Below the pieces are notes generated by a model. The model did not search any database. It saw nothing but the letters and a program-made list of their open reading frames with translations, and had not been told where the DNA came from. A program made the position numbers and the translations under genes. This document shows positions 48,763 to 56,681 of a DNA stretch of 57,681 nt, piece by piece. The DNA is from a virus, in the IMG/VR virus record IMGVR_UViG_3300010403_000007, positions 1 to 57,681 of that record. One strand, 5' to 3'. The stretch's first letter is position 1. Each line of letters begins with the position of its first letter.

Positions 48763-50658
48763 TCACGGGTTGGACGGGAAGACGCCCTGCGTGGTGATGA
48801 CGGCCTGCGCGTTCGGCGCGTAGTTCGCCGCGCCGGTCGGGATCAGGCCACCCGGGACGGTGCCGATGGTGTAGACCCGGCTGTCGAAGCAGGTCTTCGC
48901 GGCGAGGATGCCCTGCTCGGTGAACAGCTGGGTGGTCTTGTTCTGCGCCAGCAGGGTGCTGTCGTAGACGGTGTCCAGGGTGATGATGTCGGCGTTGCCG
49001 CGCACCCAGGTACCGGCCGCGTAGACCAGGAACTGGAGGCTGTGCGGGAAGTCCTGCACGAAGTCGGTCGAGGTCGGGTCGGCACCGAAGCGCTGCCACA
49101 CCGACGGGGCGCCGGTCGGGTACGCCGCCCAGTAGAACGAGTCCTGCCAGTCGTACACGTACTGGGCGCGGGCGCCACGGGCGGCGAGCCAGTCGTTGAT
49201 GCGGCTCATGGTGACCGCGAACTGGTCGTCGGCGTTGCCGCCGTTGTAGAACGCGCGGCGCTGCACGTCGGACCGGATCCAGGCGAGGACCCAGTACGGG
49301 AACACGACTTCCAGGGTCGCGTTCAGCTGCATGCGCTGCCGGTACTTGTAGTCCGTGATCGCCATGTCGGCGGCTTCGAGCAGGGTGGACACGACCGAGT
49401 GGTCGGTGTACCAGGTGGAGCCGGTGCCCGGGGTGTGGCTGGTGACGTTGCTCGGCAGGGAGAGCGCGGTCGAGCCGGTGACCAGGGCGTTGATCATGAA
49501 CATGTTGATCTTGTGGTTGTGCGCGACCATCGCACCCCGCACGAACCGGGCGATCAGCTCCGGGTAACCCCGCAGCTGGAGCAGGTCCGCCTGGATCGCC
49601 AGACCGTCAGCCTCCAGCCGCGTGTCGGTGAACGACGGGCACGGCACCTGCATGACCGGCTTCGTCACACCGGTGATGACCTGCGCCTCGGTGTAGTGGA
49701 AGTAGCCCGCACCCGAGTAGATGGACGAGAAGTCCGGCCCGGTCGTGTACTTGATGCCACCCCGGGAGACGTTGATCTCCGGGATGTCCAGCATGCCGTC
49801 CGACGACTCCAGCTCGCACAGGTCGTACAGCACCTCGGACGGGGCACACCAGCCCGCACCGGCCGCCGTCAGCGACATGGGAGCGGAACCGCTGGCCGCC
49901 GCCGCCCGCCGCTTGATGTCGAGCGACGCGAGCAGGGAGCCACCCGGGAGGCGCTTCTCGCTGGCCGCGTAGTCGAGGATCGCGGTCGCGTCCTCGCCCG
50001 GGCCACCGGAAGCGGTCAGCTCCTTCGGGTAGTCGATCTTGAACTGCGCGACCGCGTCACGCCGCGCCGCGCCGCCACCACCGGCCGCCCCGTACTGGAT
50101 GATCCGCTTCTCGACGATCGCGCCGACGCGCTCCCAGGACATCTCCTCACCGACCTGCGCGTCCGCGTTACCGGCGGCGGCGAGGATCACGGCGGGGGCG
50201 CCGATGGTGCGGTCCGGAACGGTCGCCATGGCCTGCGAGCCACCCGACGCGGTCTGCGCGGCCACGGCCGCCACGTCCGGGCTGGACGCAGGAGTGGACG
50301 GCGCCGGAGTGGGCGCCGGGGCGGGCGGGGCCGGGGGTGCCGGGGGCGTCTCGACGACCGGCTCGTCCTCCGAGTCGTCGTCACCCAGCGACTCGGTCAG
50401 GGCCGCGAAAGCAGCGGCGGCGCCGGACCGGCGCTCGCGCTCCTCGTCGATGCCCCGAACGACCTTGTTCAGCTCGCGGATCGTGTCGATGTCGGCCTGC
50501 GAAACGTCGGACACATCCATGTCCGAGAACGTTTCGGCGGCCTGACGGGCCTGTGCGCGAATGTTGGTCAGCTCGTCGGCCGACATCGTCGCGAAGGCGT
50601 AACTGCCGTCGTCGAGAGTCGGGACCGAGAAAGGCAGCTTCACCTTCGGGTCTCTCAT
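48763..50658 (-). CDS. Major capsid protein with N-terminal scaffold domain
   Basis: 631 residues from 50658. Residues ~20-100 form a helical delta/scaffold-like region (ELTNIRAQARQAAETF), followed by a Pro/Ala-rich linker of about 25 residues (PPAPPAPPAPAPTPAPSTP). The remaining ~450 residues have HK97-fold features (YKYRQRMQLNATLEVVFPYWVLAWIRSDVQRRAF and ending NAQAVITTQGVFP). The protease gene lies just upstream, suggesting the N-domain is removed on maturation. Confidence 0.88.
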   Translation of the reverse strand: MRDPKVKLPFSVPTLDDGSYAFATMSADELTNIRAQARQAAETFSDMDVSDVSQADIDTIRELNKVVRGIDEERERRSGAAAAFAALTESLGDDDSEDEPVVETPPAPPAPPAPAPTPAPSTPASSPDVAAVAAQTASGGSQAMATVPDRTIGAPAVILAAAGNADAQVGEEMSWERVGAIVEKRIIQYGAAGGGGAARRDAVAQFKIDYPKELTASGGPGEDATAILDYAASEKRLPGGSLLASLDIKRRAAAASGSAPMSLTAAGAGWCAPSEVLYDLCELESSDGMLDIPEINVSRGGIKYTTGPDFSSIYSGAGYFHYTEAQVITGVTKPVMQVPCPSFTDTRLEADGLAIQADLLQLRGYPELIARFVRGAMVAHNHKINMFMINALVTGSTALSLPSNVTSHTPGTGSTWYTDHSVVSTLLEAADMAITDYKYRQRMQLNATLEVVFPYWVLAWIRSDVQRRAFYNGGNADDQFAVTMSRINDWLAARGARAQYVYDWQDSFYWAAYPTGAPSVWQRFGADPTSTDFVQDFPHSLQFLVYAAGTWVRGNADIITLDTVYDSTLLAQNKTTQLFTEQGILAAKTCFDSRVYTIGTVPGGLIPTGAANYAPNAQAVITTQGVFPSNP

Positions 50659-50750
50659 TCCTCGAACACTCGGCCGGACCGTAGCAAGCACCGATGCGTC
50701 TGGACCGGATCATAGCCGGTAACCTGCGGTTCCTGGAGGAGGAGGTTCAT

Positions 50751-51677
50751 ATGGGGCTGGAACACGGCACCGAAATCACGCATTCACGGGATGTCAGCGG
50801 CGAACAGGTGTGCATCGGATACCCGCACCTGGACACGTTCGGCGCCAACTTCGTCGACTCGGTTCTGCGCGCCGTCGCCTACGACCGGACGCACGGAAAC
50901 CACCTGATGCACAGCTCCGGGCTGCGCAACACGGGCGCCCTGGCCGCCGCGTGGGGCCGGTCCGTGGAGCTGTCCCACGCCCGGAACACCATCGCTGCAG
51001 CGTTCATGGCGTCCGACGCCGACTGGCTGCTGTGGTGGGACACCGACATCGGCTGCGAACCGGACGCCGTCGAGAAGCTTCTGGCCGCCGCCGACCCGGT
51101 CGAACGGCCGATCGTCGGCGGCCTGTGCTTCATCGAAACCGAGTTCGAGCACGACTGGATGGGCGGACTCCGGTCACGGCTCGCGCCGACGCTGTACGAC
51201 TGGTCGTGGGTGGAGCCGGGGCTCGGCATGCCGGGCGCGTTCAAGCTGTCCACCCGCACCTCATGGCAGCCCGGCGAGGTGACCCGGGTCGCGGCCACCG
51301 GATGCGGGCTGCTGCTGGTGCACCGCTCCGTGTTCGACAAGATCTCCGACTGGCTGATGGACCAGGGCGCCCCGGGGCACATCTGGTTCGAACGGATCCC
51401 AGGACCGGACGGCGAGAAGTGCGGCGAGGACATCTCGTTCTGCATGCGCGCCCATCAGGTCGGGATTCCCGTCCACGTCCACACCGGCGTCGGGACCACG
51501 CACCAGAAGTCGGCCTGGTACGGGGCGCGGGAGTACGTGGACAAGCCGTTCACGCCGCCGGAGACGGTCACGGCGCTGCCGTCGGACCGGTGGCCGATGT
51601 TGATGATCAATCCGGAAACCGTCAAGGACGCCGAACGGGACACGCCGATCCATCGGCACGAGCACGGCCCGGTTTAG
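50751..51677 (+). CDS. Glycosyltransferase, rightward island
   Basis: 308 residues with a strong GGAGGAGG ribosome site. It has a DxD motif (WWDTDIG) and later GEDISFCMRAH, typical of GT-A enzymes (GT2/GT-like), with a GHIWFERI block. It is read in the opposite direction to the surrounding late genes and directly behind the major capsid gene. It may glycosylate capsid or tail proteins. Together with the cassette at 4.9-7.1 kb the phage has two separate glycosyltransferases. Confidence 0.75.
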   Translation: MGLEHGTEITHSRDVSGEQVCIGYPHLDTFGANFVDSVLRAVAYDRTHGNHLMHSSGLRNTGALAAAWGRSVELSHARNTIAAAFMASDADWLLWWDTDIGCEPDAVEKLLAAADPVERPIVGGLCFIETEFEHDWMGGLRSRLAPTLYDWSWVEPGLGMPGAFKLSTRTSWQPGEVTRVAATGCGLLLVHRSVFDKISDWLMDQGAPGHIWFERIPGPDGEKCGEDISFCMRAHQVGIPVHVHTGVGTTHQKSAWYGAREYVDKPFTPPETVTALPSDRWPMLMINPETVKDAERDTPIHRHEHGPV

Positions 51678-51721
51678 CTCATCCCGAACAGGCACTGACC
51701 GTCCTGAGTGGATCCTCGGAG

Positions 51722-51761
51722 AATTCCCCCTGCTGCCACCACCCTCGCGGCAGGGGGAATT
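51722..51761 (+). terminator. Hairpin between the glycosyltransferase and the beta-rich gene
   Basis: Perfect 12-bp inverted repeat (51722-51733 with 51750-51761) followed by TT. Its right arm contains the AGGGGGA that would serve the next start at 51768, so the fold could also control translation. Confidence 0.65.
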
Positions 51762-51767
51762 TCTGCC

Positions 51768-52349
51768 ATGGCATCAGCAATGGCCAAGTTCTACACCTAC
51801 ACCCCGTACGCCCTGTTCGACGGCTCGAACGCCGCCGACGTCGTCTCCACCTTCAACGCCGCCCCGGCCGCCTACACCAACGGCTGCACCGGCACACTCC
51901 TCAGCTCCAGCGCGGGCACCTGCACCATCCGCTTCAGCAACATCAACGGCGGCGGAACCCTGGACGTCATCGCCATCACCGGCGACTGCATCACCCTCAA
52001 CGACTACCCGTACGCCATCGCCTCATCGGTCCTCGGCCTGAACGGCACGATCCTCACCAACGGCGCGTCGATCGTGAAGTACGGCGGGTTCGGGCAGCGC
52101 ATCATCGGCGCGCTGGCCGTCGGCAGCCAGAACCTGGCCATCAACATCGAGCCGGTCCAGCCGGACACCGGGTACGTCGCGAAGGCGTTCCTGGACGGCC
52201 CGGCGCTGGCCCTCGGCACGGTCACCCTCGGCACGCCGGTCAAGACCTCGGCGTCCGTCGTCACAGTCCCGGTCACCCTGACCGGGATTCTCCCGATCAC
52301 CCTGAGCACGTCCACGATCAGCGTAAATATCACGGCCCCGCAGTCCTAA
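51768..52349 (+). CDS. Beta-rich structural-type protein (decoration protein-like)
   Basis: 193 residues starting MASAMAKFYTYTPYALF. The whole protein is strands and turns with two Cys (NGCTGTLLSSSAGTCTIRF, GYVAKAFLDGPALALG, TLGTPVKTSASVVTVPVTLTGILPITLSTS), as in capsid decoration or tail proteins. It is followed by a bidirectional terminator. Its orientation opposite to the neighbouring late genes and the ribosome-site hairpin are odd. Confidence 0.55.
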   Translation: MASAMAKFYTYTPYALFDGSNAADVVSTFNAAPAAYTNGCTGTLLSSSAGTCTIRFSNINGGGTLDVIAITGDCITLNDYPYAIASSVLGLNGTILTNGASIVKYGGFGQRIIGALAVGSQNLAINIEPVQPDTGYVAKAFLDGPALALGTVTLGTPVKTSASVVTVPVTLTGILPITLSTSTISVNITAPQS

Positions 52350-52360
52350 CCCCGGAAAGA

Positions 52361-52396
52361 CGAGAGGCTCCCGGCCACAGCGCCGGGAGCCTCTCG
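52361..52396. terminator. Bidirectional terminator
   Basis: Perfect 14-bp inverted repeat (52361-52374 with 52383-52396), 8-base loop, between convergent genes ending at 52349 and 52411. Confidence 0.85.
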
Positions 52397-52410
52397 ATCC
52401 GCATCCGATC

Positions 52411-52590
52411 CTACACTCGCGCCTTGACCCTCAGGCTTCGAGCGTTGTGCGGGTGTTCCATCACGGTCCGGCCGCCGACCGGCTGCCCGTCTTCAATTCG
52501 GGCATGCGCTGTGGTGCATAGCTCTCCGGTCAAGGCGCCGTCGATCGGGCATTTGCGGTACAGGTCCCAGTCGGTCACGGGCTGAGTCAT
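52411..52590 (-). CDS. Small hypothetical protein
   Basis: 59 residues starting MTQPVTDWDLYRKCP, with a GGAAGAA ribosome site. Two Cys and a basic C-terminus. The 20 bases before its start are nearly repeated in the upstream gap (two copies of TTAGGAAGAA within 52592-52637). Confidence 0.5.
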   Translation of the reverse strand: MTQPVTDWDLYRKCPIDGALTGELCTTAHARIEDGQPVGGRTVMEHPHNARSLRVKARV

Positions 52591-52636
52591 CGCTTCTTCC
52601 TAACTTGAGGGCCGTTCTTCCTAAATTGGGGGGTCG

Positions 52637-52753
52637 TTACAGCAGCAGTCCGGCCATGTCGGCGAGAACCACGCCCGCCAGGATCAGCGCGGCGAGAACG
52701 AGCGGGCTGAGGATCACGGCGGCGAGAACAAAGGCGATTCGGCTGGCGCTCAT
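52637..52753 (-). CDS. Very small membrane protein
   Basis: 38 residues starting MSASRIAFVLAAVIL, almost entirely hydrophobic. It is driven by the promoter at 52769-52786. No function known. Confidence 0.5.
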   Translation of the reverse strand: MSASRIAFVLAAVILSPLVLAALILAGVVLADMAGLLL

Positions 52754-52768
52754 AGCGTCTCCTTCAGG

Positions 52769-52786
52769 CTGTATGCCCTAAGACTA
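52769..52786 (-). promoter_or_regulatory. Leftward promoter, TAGTCT-N7-TACAG class
   Basis: Minus -10 TAGTCT (rc of 52781-52786), seven bases, TACAG (rc of 52769-52773). No good -35, but it matches the class seen at 56653. Confidence 0.6.
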
Positions 52787-52807
52787 CACGAGTCTGGCAG
52801 GCATGGA

Positions 52808-52842
52808 AAAGCCCCCGCACCGGGGAAGGATGCGGGGGCTTT
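52808..52842 (-). terminator. Intrinsic terminator
   Basis: AAAGCCCCCGCA pairs with TGCGGGGGCTTT, then TTTTCC leftward. It ends the transcript of the small gene at 52856. Confidence 0.85.
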
Positions 52843-52855
52843 CTGCCGTTCAGGG

Positions 52856-53011
52856 TCAGCTGGTCTTACGCCAGGTCGATCCAGGGTTCTTCGCGGCGAA
52901 CGCTTTCGCCTCGGTCTCCTTCACGGCCGAGAACGTCTTCAAGACCGTTCCGTCGGCCGCCTTCACCTCGTAGTTACCGAGGCCCGAACCTCCACCACAG
53001 TTGCATCCCAC
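52856..53011 (-). CDS. DUF7196-like small protein
   Basis: 51 residues from GTG, beginning VGCNCGGG with a TVLKTFSAVKETEAKAFAAKNPGS middle. The Cys-rich N-terminus and the pattern match small actinophage proteins of the DUF7196 type. It lies between protease and terminator. Confidence 0.6.
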   Translation of the reverse strand: MGCNCGGGSGLGNYEVKAADGTVLKTFSAVKETEAKAFAAKNPGSTWRKTS

Positions 53012-53026
53012 GTCGTTCTCCTCCTG

Positions 53027-54562
53027 CTACTCCACCAGGGTGTCGAGCAGATCACCCATGGCCTCATCGTATTCCGATCGCAGGTCGGGCGCCGTGGCCC
53101 CGGCCACCAGCTCCGCCCACTCGGCCGCCACAGAAGCCCTCAGGGCCGCTTCCTGCTGCTCCAGGAACAAGCCCCGGGCGATGGCGCGACCCAGCTCCTC
53201 CGTGTCCGGCATCCCGGCCTGTGCGGGCGCGGGCGCCTCGTCAGCGACGAGAGCGAGCGCCCCGGCCGCGACGAGGGAGAACATGTCGTCCTCGGCGGCC
53301 GACGCGACCAGCATGCGCGGGATCGGGAACCCGGCCGTGTTCACGTGCAGCGCGGCGACCATCTCCAGGTTGCCGCCGATCCGGCGCCAGTCCCCGGACA
53401 GCGGGGTGGACCGCATCGACCGGACGGCGGCGTCGTCGGCTTCGGGAACGAGTGCCCCGGCGACCCAGATGCCGTGCTCGTCTTCACCGGCACGCACGAT
53501 GGCGCCGGTGTTGTTCGAGTTGTCGTAGTGCTCGGCGGCGGCCCGGTAGCCGAGGTTCGGCCCGGCGTGCCCACCGGCCCCGTACGTGAGGCGCCCGACA
53601 GGGATGCGGCTGCCGTCGGCGGTGATGGTTTCGCCGGTGTGGAAGTACGCGTAGTCGGTCTGCGACTTGGGCGGCTTCACGCACGACGATCCGATGCCGA
53701 CGTGGCAGGTGTCCCAGACGGCGACGTGCCCGTAGACGCGGCCGTCTTCGCCGATGTGCATGGGGGTGGGCCCGGCGAGCTTCGGGTCTTCGAACCATTC
53801 GCGGGGTGGCGCGGCCGGGGCGGCGGCGGCCATGAGTGAGCGCATCTTGTCCCGGGCCTCCTGTTCGTACGTCATCTCGTCGTCGTTTTCGATCTTGGTC
53901 TTGAACTCGACGTCGACCATGTAGCCGCCCGCGACTGTGGTCTCCGCGATCGGCTCCGGCGCGGCCTTCGGCGCCTTCGCCGGGGTGAGTACGGCCTCCC
54001 CGGCCAGCTCGGCGAACGCCGGGATGTGCACGAGGGTTGCCGACGCGAAGCGGCCCTTGCGGACCATCTTCAGGCGCGGCCCGTCGTACGCCTCTTCCGC
54101 GAAGACCGGCTCGACCGTGTCGCCGCAGCCGCAGTCGGATCCGGTCTTGCTGGCGTGCGCCATCTTCGCGGCCTTGATCTTGCCGCGCTGCTCCCGCTTC
54201 CAGTCCGCGTACGCCTTCGGTTCCGGCACGTGTTCCATCTCGGCCTGATCCAGGTCGACGGACGGGCCGATCACCTTGTTCTGAGTGAACTTCATCGCGG
54301 CGATGGCGTGGTTCCGGACGTCCTCGGGCCACTCGTCGTCGTCGTAGAACTCGCCGGACGCGGGCAGCATCCCGTCGGTTTCCTTGCCAACCTTGCTGAT
54401 GTGCCCGACGATCACGGCGTTCTGATGGCCACCAGAATCGCTCGGGACGTACCGCAGGGGCAGCGGCAGGTCGCGGTGCGACAGTGCGCCCTCGTCGAAC
54501 TGGCGGCCGTCGCCGGTCGGCTTGCCGATGACGGCGAGCGGCATCTTCCAGGCAGTGCCCAC
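53027..54562 (-). CDS. Capsid maturation protease, possibly fused to a second structural module
   Basis: 511 residues. The N-terminal ~220 residues (MGTAWKMPLAVIGKPTGD, HQNAVIVGHISKVGKETDG) fit an actinophage prohead protease and lie upstream of the major capsid gene. The C-terminal ~280 residues form a second domain with its own candidate start: GACGACGAG-ATG after the 13-base motif at 53885, the same context as a known gene start at 9158. A Cys/Gly stretch (CGCG) is in the middle. The fusion is a hypothesis. Confidence 0.75.
   Translation of the reverse strand: MGTAWKMPLAVIGKPTGDGRQFDEGALSHRDLPLPLRYVPSDSGGHQNAVIVGHISKVGKETDGMLPASGEFYDDDEWPEDVRNHAIAAMKFTQNKVIGPSVDLDQAEMEHVPEPKAYADWKREQRGKIKAAKMAHASKTGSDCGCGDTVEPVFAEEAYDGPRLKMVRKGRFASATLVHIPAFAELAGEAVLTPAKAPKAAPEPIAETTVAGGYMVDVEFKTKIENDDEMTYEQEARDKMRSLMAAAAPAAPPREWFEDPKLAGPTPMHIGEDGRVYGHVAVWDTCHVGIGSSCVKPPKSQTDYAYFHTGETITADGSRIPVGRLTYGAGGHAGPNLGYRAAAEHYDNSNNTGAIVRAGEDEHGIWVAGALVPEADDAAVRSMRSTPLSGDWRRIGGNLEMVAALHVNTAGFPIPRMLVASAAEDDMFSLVAAGALALVADEAPAPAQAGMPDTEELGRAIARGLFLEQQEAALRASVAAEWAELVAGATAPDLRSEYDEAMGDLLDTLVE
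53885..53897 (+). repeat. Dispersed 13-base motif inside the protease gene
   Basis: Exact GTTTTCGATCTTG. In the leftward sense it precedes GACGACGAG-ATG, matching the gene boundary at 9158-9180. Confidence 0.9.
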
Positions 54563-54598
54563 GCGCTACCCCTTTCTCTTTGCTGGCCAGGATACGGG

Positions 54599-55039
54599 TC
54601 AGGCTTGCGGGTTGTCCTTGATCGGGCGGGGCCGGACGGCATCCGGCTGGCGGTCCTCGATGGGGCGACCGAAGTTCGGGCCGATCCGGTTGTCCAGCAG
54701 CGGCGGATCGACGACTTCCTGCGGGCGCGGAACGGATCCGGCACGGCCGGTGTCGTTGCGGATGCCAGCACGCATGGCCGCATCCTTCACGGCGATCAGG
54801 CCGTTGATGGCCGTGGTCAGCTCCGGCGGGTCCAGGCTGATCTCCTGGATCAGCTGGCACGCCGCCTCGTACAGGGGAGCGCTGAAACGCTGAAGGTTCG
54901 CAGGCAGGTGGCTGTAGCAGAGCCACTGAAGGCCGTCACGGATTCCGGCGAACCGGCCGACGGTCAGGGCTTCAGCGTGATCGGGGGTGCCGTGGTTCTT
55001 CGGGCCGTCGGCGGTGAGTATGGGCAGGTACTCGGGCAT
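54599..55039 (-). CDS. Hypothetical protein, weakly Acb2/Tad1-hairpin-like
   Basis: 146 residues starting MPEYLPILTADGP, with a ribosome site just after the 13-base motif at 55055. The helical middle (LPANLQRFSAPLYEAACQLIQEI, then LTTAINGLIAVKDAAMRAG) resembles the two-helix hairpins of the Acb2/Tad1-type proteins that bind cyclic nucleotide signals. The similarity is by pattern only. The C-terminus is Arg/Pro-rich. It could be an anti-defence protein or simply a structural helper. Confidence 0.45.
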   Translation of the reverse strand: MPEYLPILTADGPKNHGTPDHAEALTVGRFAGIRDGLQWLCYSHLPANLQRFSAPLYEAACQLIQEISLDPPELTTAINGLIAVKDAAMRAGIRNDTGRAGSVPRPQEVVDPPLLDNRIGPNFGRPIEDRQPDAVRPRPIKDNPQA

Positions 55040-55054
55040 GGCTCTCTCCTCCTG

Positions 55055-55067
55055 GTTTTTGATCATG
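55055..55067 (+). repeat. Dispersed 13-base motif GTTTTTGATCATG
   Basis: Between the small membrane gene stop (55070) and the ribosome site of the gene starting at 55039. Confidence 0.9.
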
Positions 55068-55069
55068 TT

Positions 55070-55180
55070 CTACATCCAGGCGATGCCGGTCCCGATCAGA
55101 GCAGCACCTGCGATGGCCAGAACGGCGCCGGGCGCAAGGTCAGCGATCAACACGATGACGTGCACGATCTTGGCAAGCAT
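55070..55180 (-). CDS. Very small membrane protein
   Basis: 36 residues starting MLAKIVHVIVLIADLAP, one hydrophobic helix pair. AGGAGGAGA ribosome site. No function known. Confidence 0.55.
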   Translation of the reverse strand: MLAKIVHVIVLIADLAPGAVLAIAGAALIGTGIAWM

Positions 55181-55210
55181 GTCTTCTCCTCCTGGTGCTG
55201 GATATGGTAC

Positions 55211-55239
55211 GGCCCCCCACCCCGTAGGAGTGGAGGGCC
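55211..55239 (-). terminator. Hairpin after ADP-ribosylglycohydrolase
   Basis: GGCCCCCCAC pairs with GTGGAGGGCC with one mismatch, 9-base loop, 16 bases after the stop. Confidence 0.5.
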
Positions 55240-55254
55240 GGTTTCGGCGGTCGG

Positions 55255-56409
55255 TCAGCGCGACGCGAAGGTAAGCCGGTCCGTGAGGTCCAGCAGCTCG
55301 CCCCGGTATTCGACGTTGTCGATCCAGTGCGACGGGAACGCGCCCCGCCCGTATGCGGCCCCGGCGAGCGCGCCGGTGATGCTGGCGATGCTGTCCGAGT
55401 CCCCGTCGGTGAACGCGGCCCGACGCAGAGCGTCGGTCGGCTCGTCCGGGAACGTGATGAGCGTGTGCACGGCCAAGGACAGGGCCTCTTCGGCAACCCA
55501 TCCGCCCTGCCGCAGGGCGATGCACGGGTCCTGCTTCGGCAGGCGCGGCTTCGCGTAGACGTCCAGCAGGGCGCTGATGACCTCGTCCCAGCCTCTCGCG
55601 ATCCACTCCCGGGGCGACTTGGCCGTCTTGCGCGGGCGGTACATCGGCAGCGGTTCGGAGAACCGGCTCCAGACTCCCGCATTGCCGACGTTCATCACCT
55701 GCTGGCCAATGACCGGGCTGATCATGTCGCCCTCCCACAGGGTTCCCAGGAGGTCGCCGTGGTAGGTGTGGAGCTGGTCGTGGGCGTAGGCCAGCAGGTG
55801 ATCCAGAAGCGTCTCGCCGGGCTGCGCGATGCCTTCCAGCAGCATCCGGACCGCCACGGCGGTCAGGTCGGCGGCGGCCAGGGCGGTCGGGTGCCCGTGG
55901 GTGATGGCGGCCTGCAACTGGGCGGCGCCCGCCAGCTGCTCCCACGTCCAGTCGGTTCGCAGGGCGAGAGGGGCCACGCGCATGTTCGCGCCGTTGCCCT
56001 TGCTGTTCGGGCGGGTCGCCATCAGCCACTGGCGGTTGCCTTTGGCCAGGACACCGGCCGCGCCGGTGCAGGTGGCGCCGGGGGCCCGCTTCCCATCGAA
56101 ACTCTTCGGGTCGTCGTGCCATCCGACGATGCCGTCGATGAACGCGTCGGTCATCCGGGCGGGGCTGTAGGCGCGGTTCAGGGTGAGGGCGGCGCGGGCG
56201 ATCCAGATGGACATCTGCGTGTCGTCAGTGACGGTGCCCTGCTTCCGGGTGTTCAGGCCGACGCGCTTCTGGAAGGGGGTTCCGAGTTGGGTGATGGCGG
56301 CGGTCTTCATGAATTCGGTGGGGCGGCCGAGGGCGTCGCCGTAGGCGAGGCCGAACATGACGCCGAGGCGGCGGTCGCGGCTGGCCCGGTTCAGGTCTTT
56401 GAGCTTCAT
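55255..56409 (-). CDS. ADP-ribosylglycohydrolase
   Basis: 384 residues. Classic DraG/ARH pattern: GVMFGLAYGDALGRPTE near the start, GTVTDDTQMS (metal-binding TDDT) and GDSDSIASITGALAGAAYG near the C-terminus. It removes ADP-ribose from modified proteins or nucleic acid, or processes ADP-ribose. It lies only about 2.4 kb from the ADP-ribosyltransferase across the contig junction. In phages such enzymes are thought to undo host ADP-ribosylation-based defence or their own modification. GGAGG ribosome site. The promoter at 56641-56681 is two genes up. Confidence 0.92.
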   Translation of the reverse strand: MKLKDLNRASRDRRLGVMFGLAYGDALGRPTEFMKTAAITQLGTPFQKRVGLNTRKQGTVTDDTQMSIWIARAALTLNRAYSPARMTDAFIDGIVGWHDDPKSFDGKRAPGATCTGAAGVLAKGNRQWLMATRPNSKGNGANMRVAPLALRTDWTWEQLAGAAQLQAAITHGHPTALAAADLTAVAVRMLLEGIAQPGETLLDHLLAYAHDQLHTYHGDLLGTLWEGDMISPVIGQQVMNVGNAGVWSRFSEPLPMYRPRKTAKSPREWIARGWDEVISALLDVYAKPRLPKQDPCIALRQGGWVAEEALSLAVHTLITFPDEPTDALRRAAFTDGDSDSIASITGALAGAAYGRGAFPSHWIDNVEYRGELLDLTDRLTFASR

Positions 56410-56426
56410 TGTTCCTCCGTGGTCGA

Positions 56427-56618
56427 TCAGTGCTGGTTGAAGTGCCAGAGCGCGGCGGCGTACCAACGGCCGGTACCGGGACGCTGACCGTTGGAGCAGG
56501 CGAACCGGGTCGCGGCGGCCAGGCGGCCGTTTCGCTTGCCGTTGGCGGCGGCGACGAGGGCCCGCCACTGGATCTGGAGATTCGTGGTGGTGCGCGGTCC
56601 GTAGGCGGTGGTCTTCAT
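56427..56618 (-). CDS. Small basic hypothetical protein
   Basis: 63 residues starting MKTTAYGPRTTTNLQ, with a GGGGAGGA site and close downstream of the promoter at 56653. Basic, with several Trp. First gene of the glycohydrolase operon. No domain recognised. Confidence 0.55.
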   Translation of the reverse strand: MKTTAYGPRTTTNLQIQWRALVAAANGKRNGRLAAATRFACSNGQRPGTGRWYAAALWHFNQH

Positions 56619-56640
56619 CGCTGTCCTCCCCTGGCTCGAT

Positions 56641-56681
56641 CTGTATGTCTAAAGACTACAGCTACTTGACATGCTTGTCAA
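56641..56681 (-). promoter_or_regulatory. Leftward promoter with palindromic operator in the 3' end of an HTH gene
   Basis: Minus -35 TTGACA (rc of 56676-56681), 17 bases, -10 TAGTCT (rc of 56653-56658), seven bases, TACAG. The palindrome CTTGACA-N4-TGTCAAG is the coding sequence for the last residues of the HTH gene (LDKHVK) as well as the -35. It fits autoregulation of the downstream operon. Confidence 0.8.
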
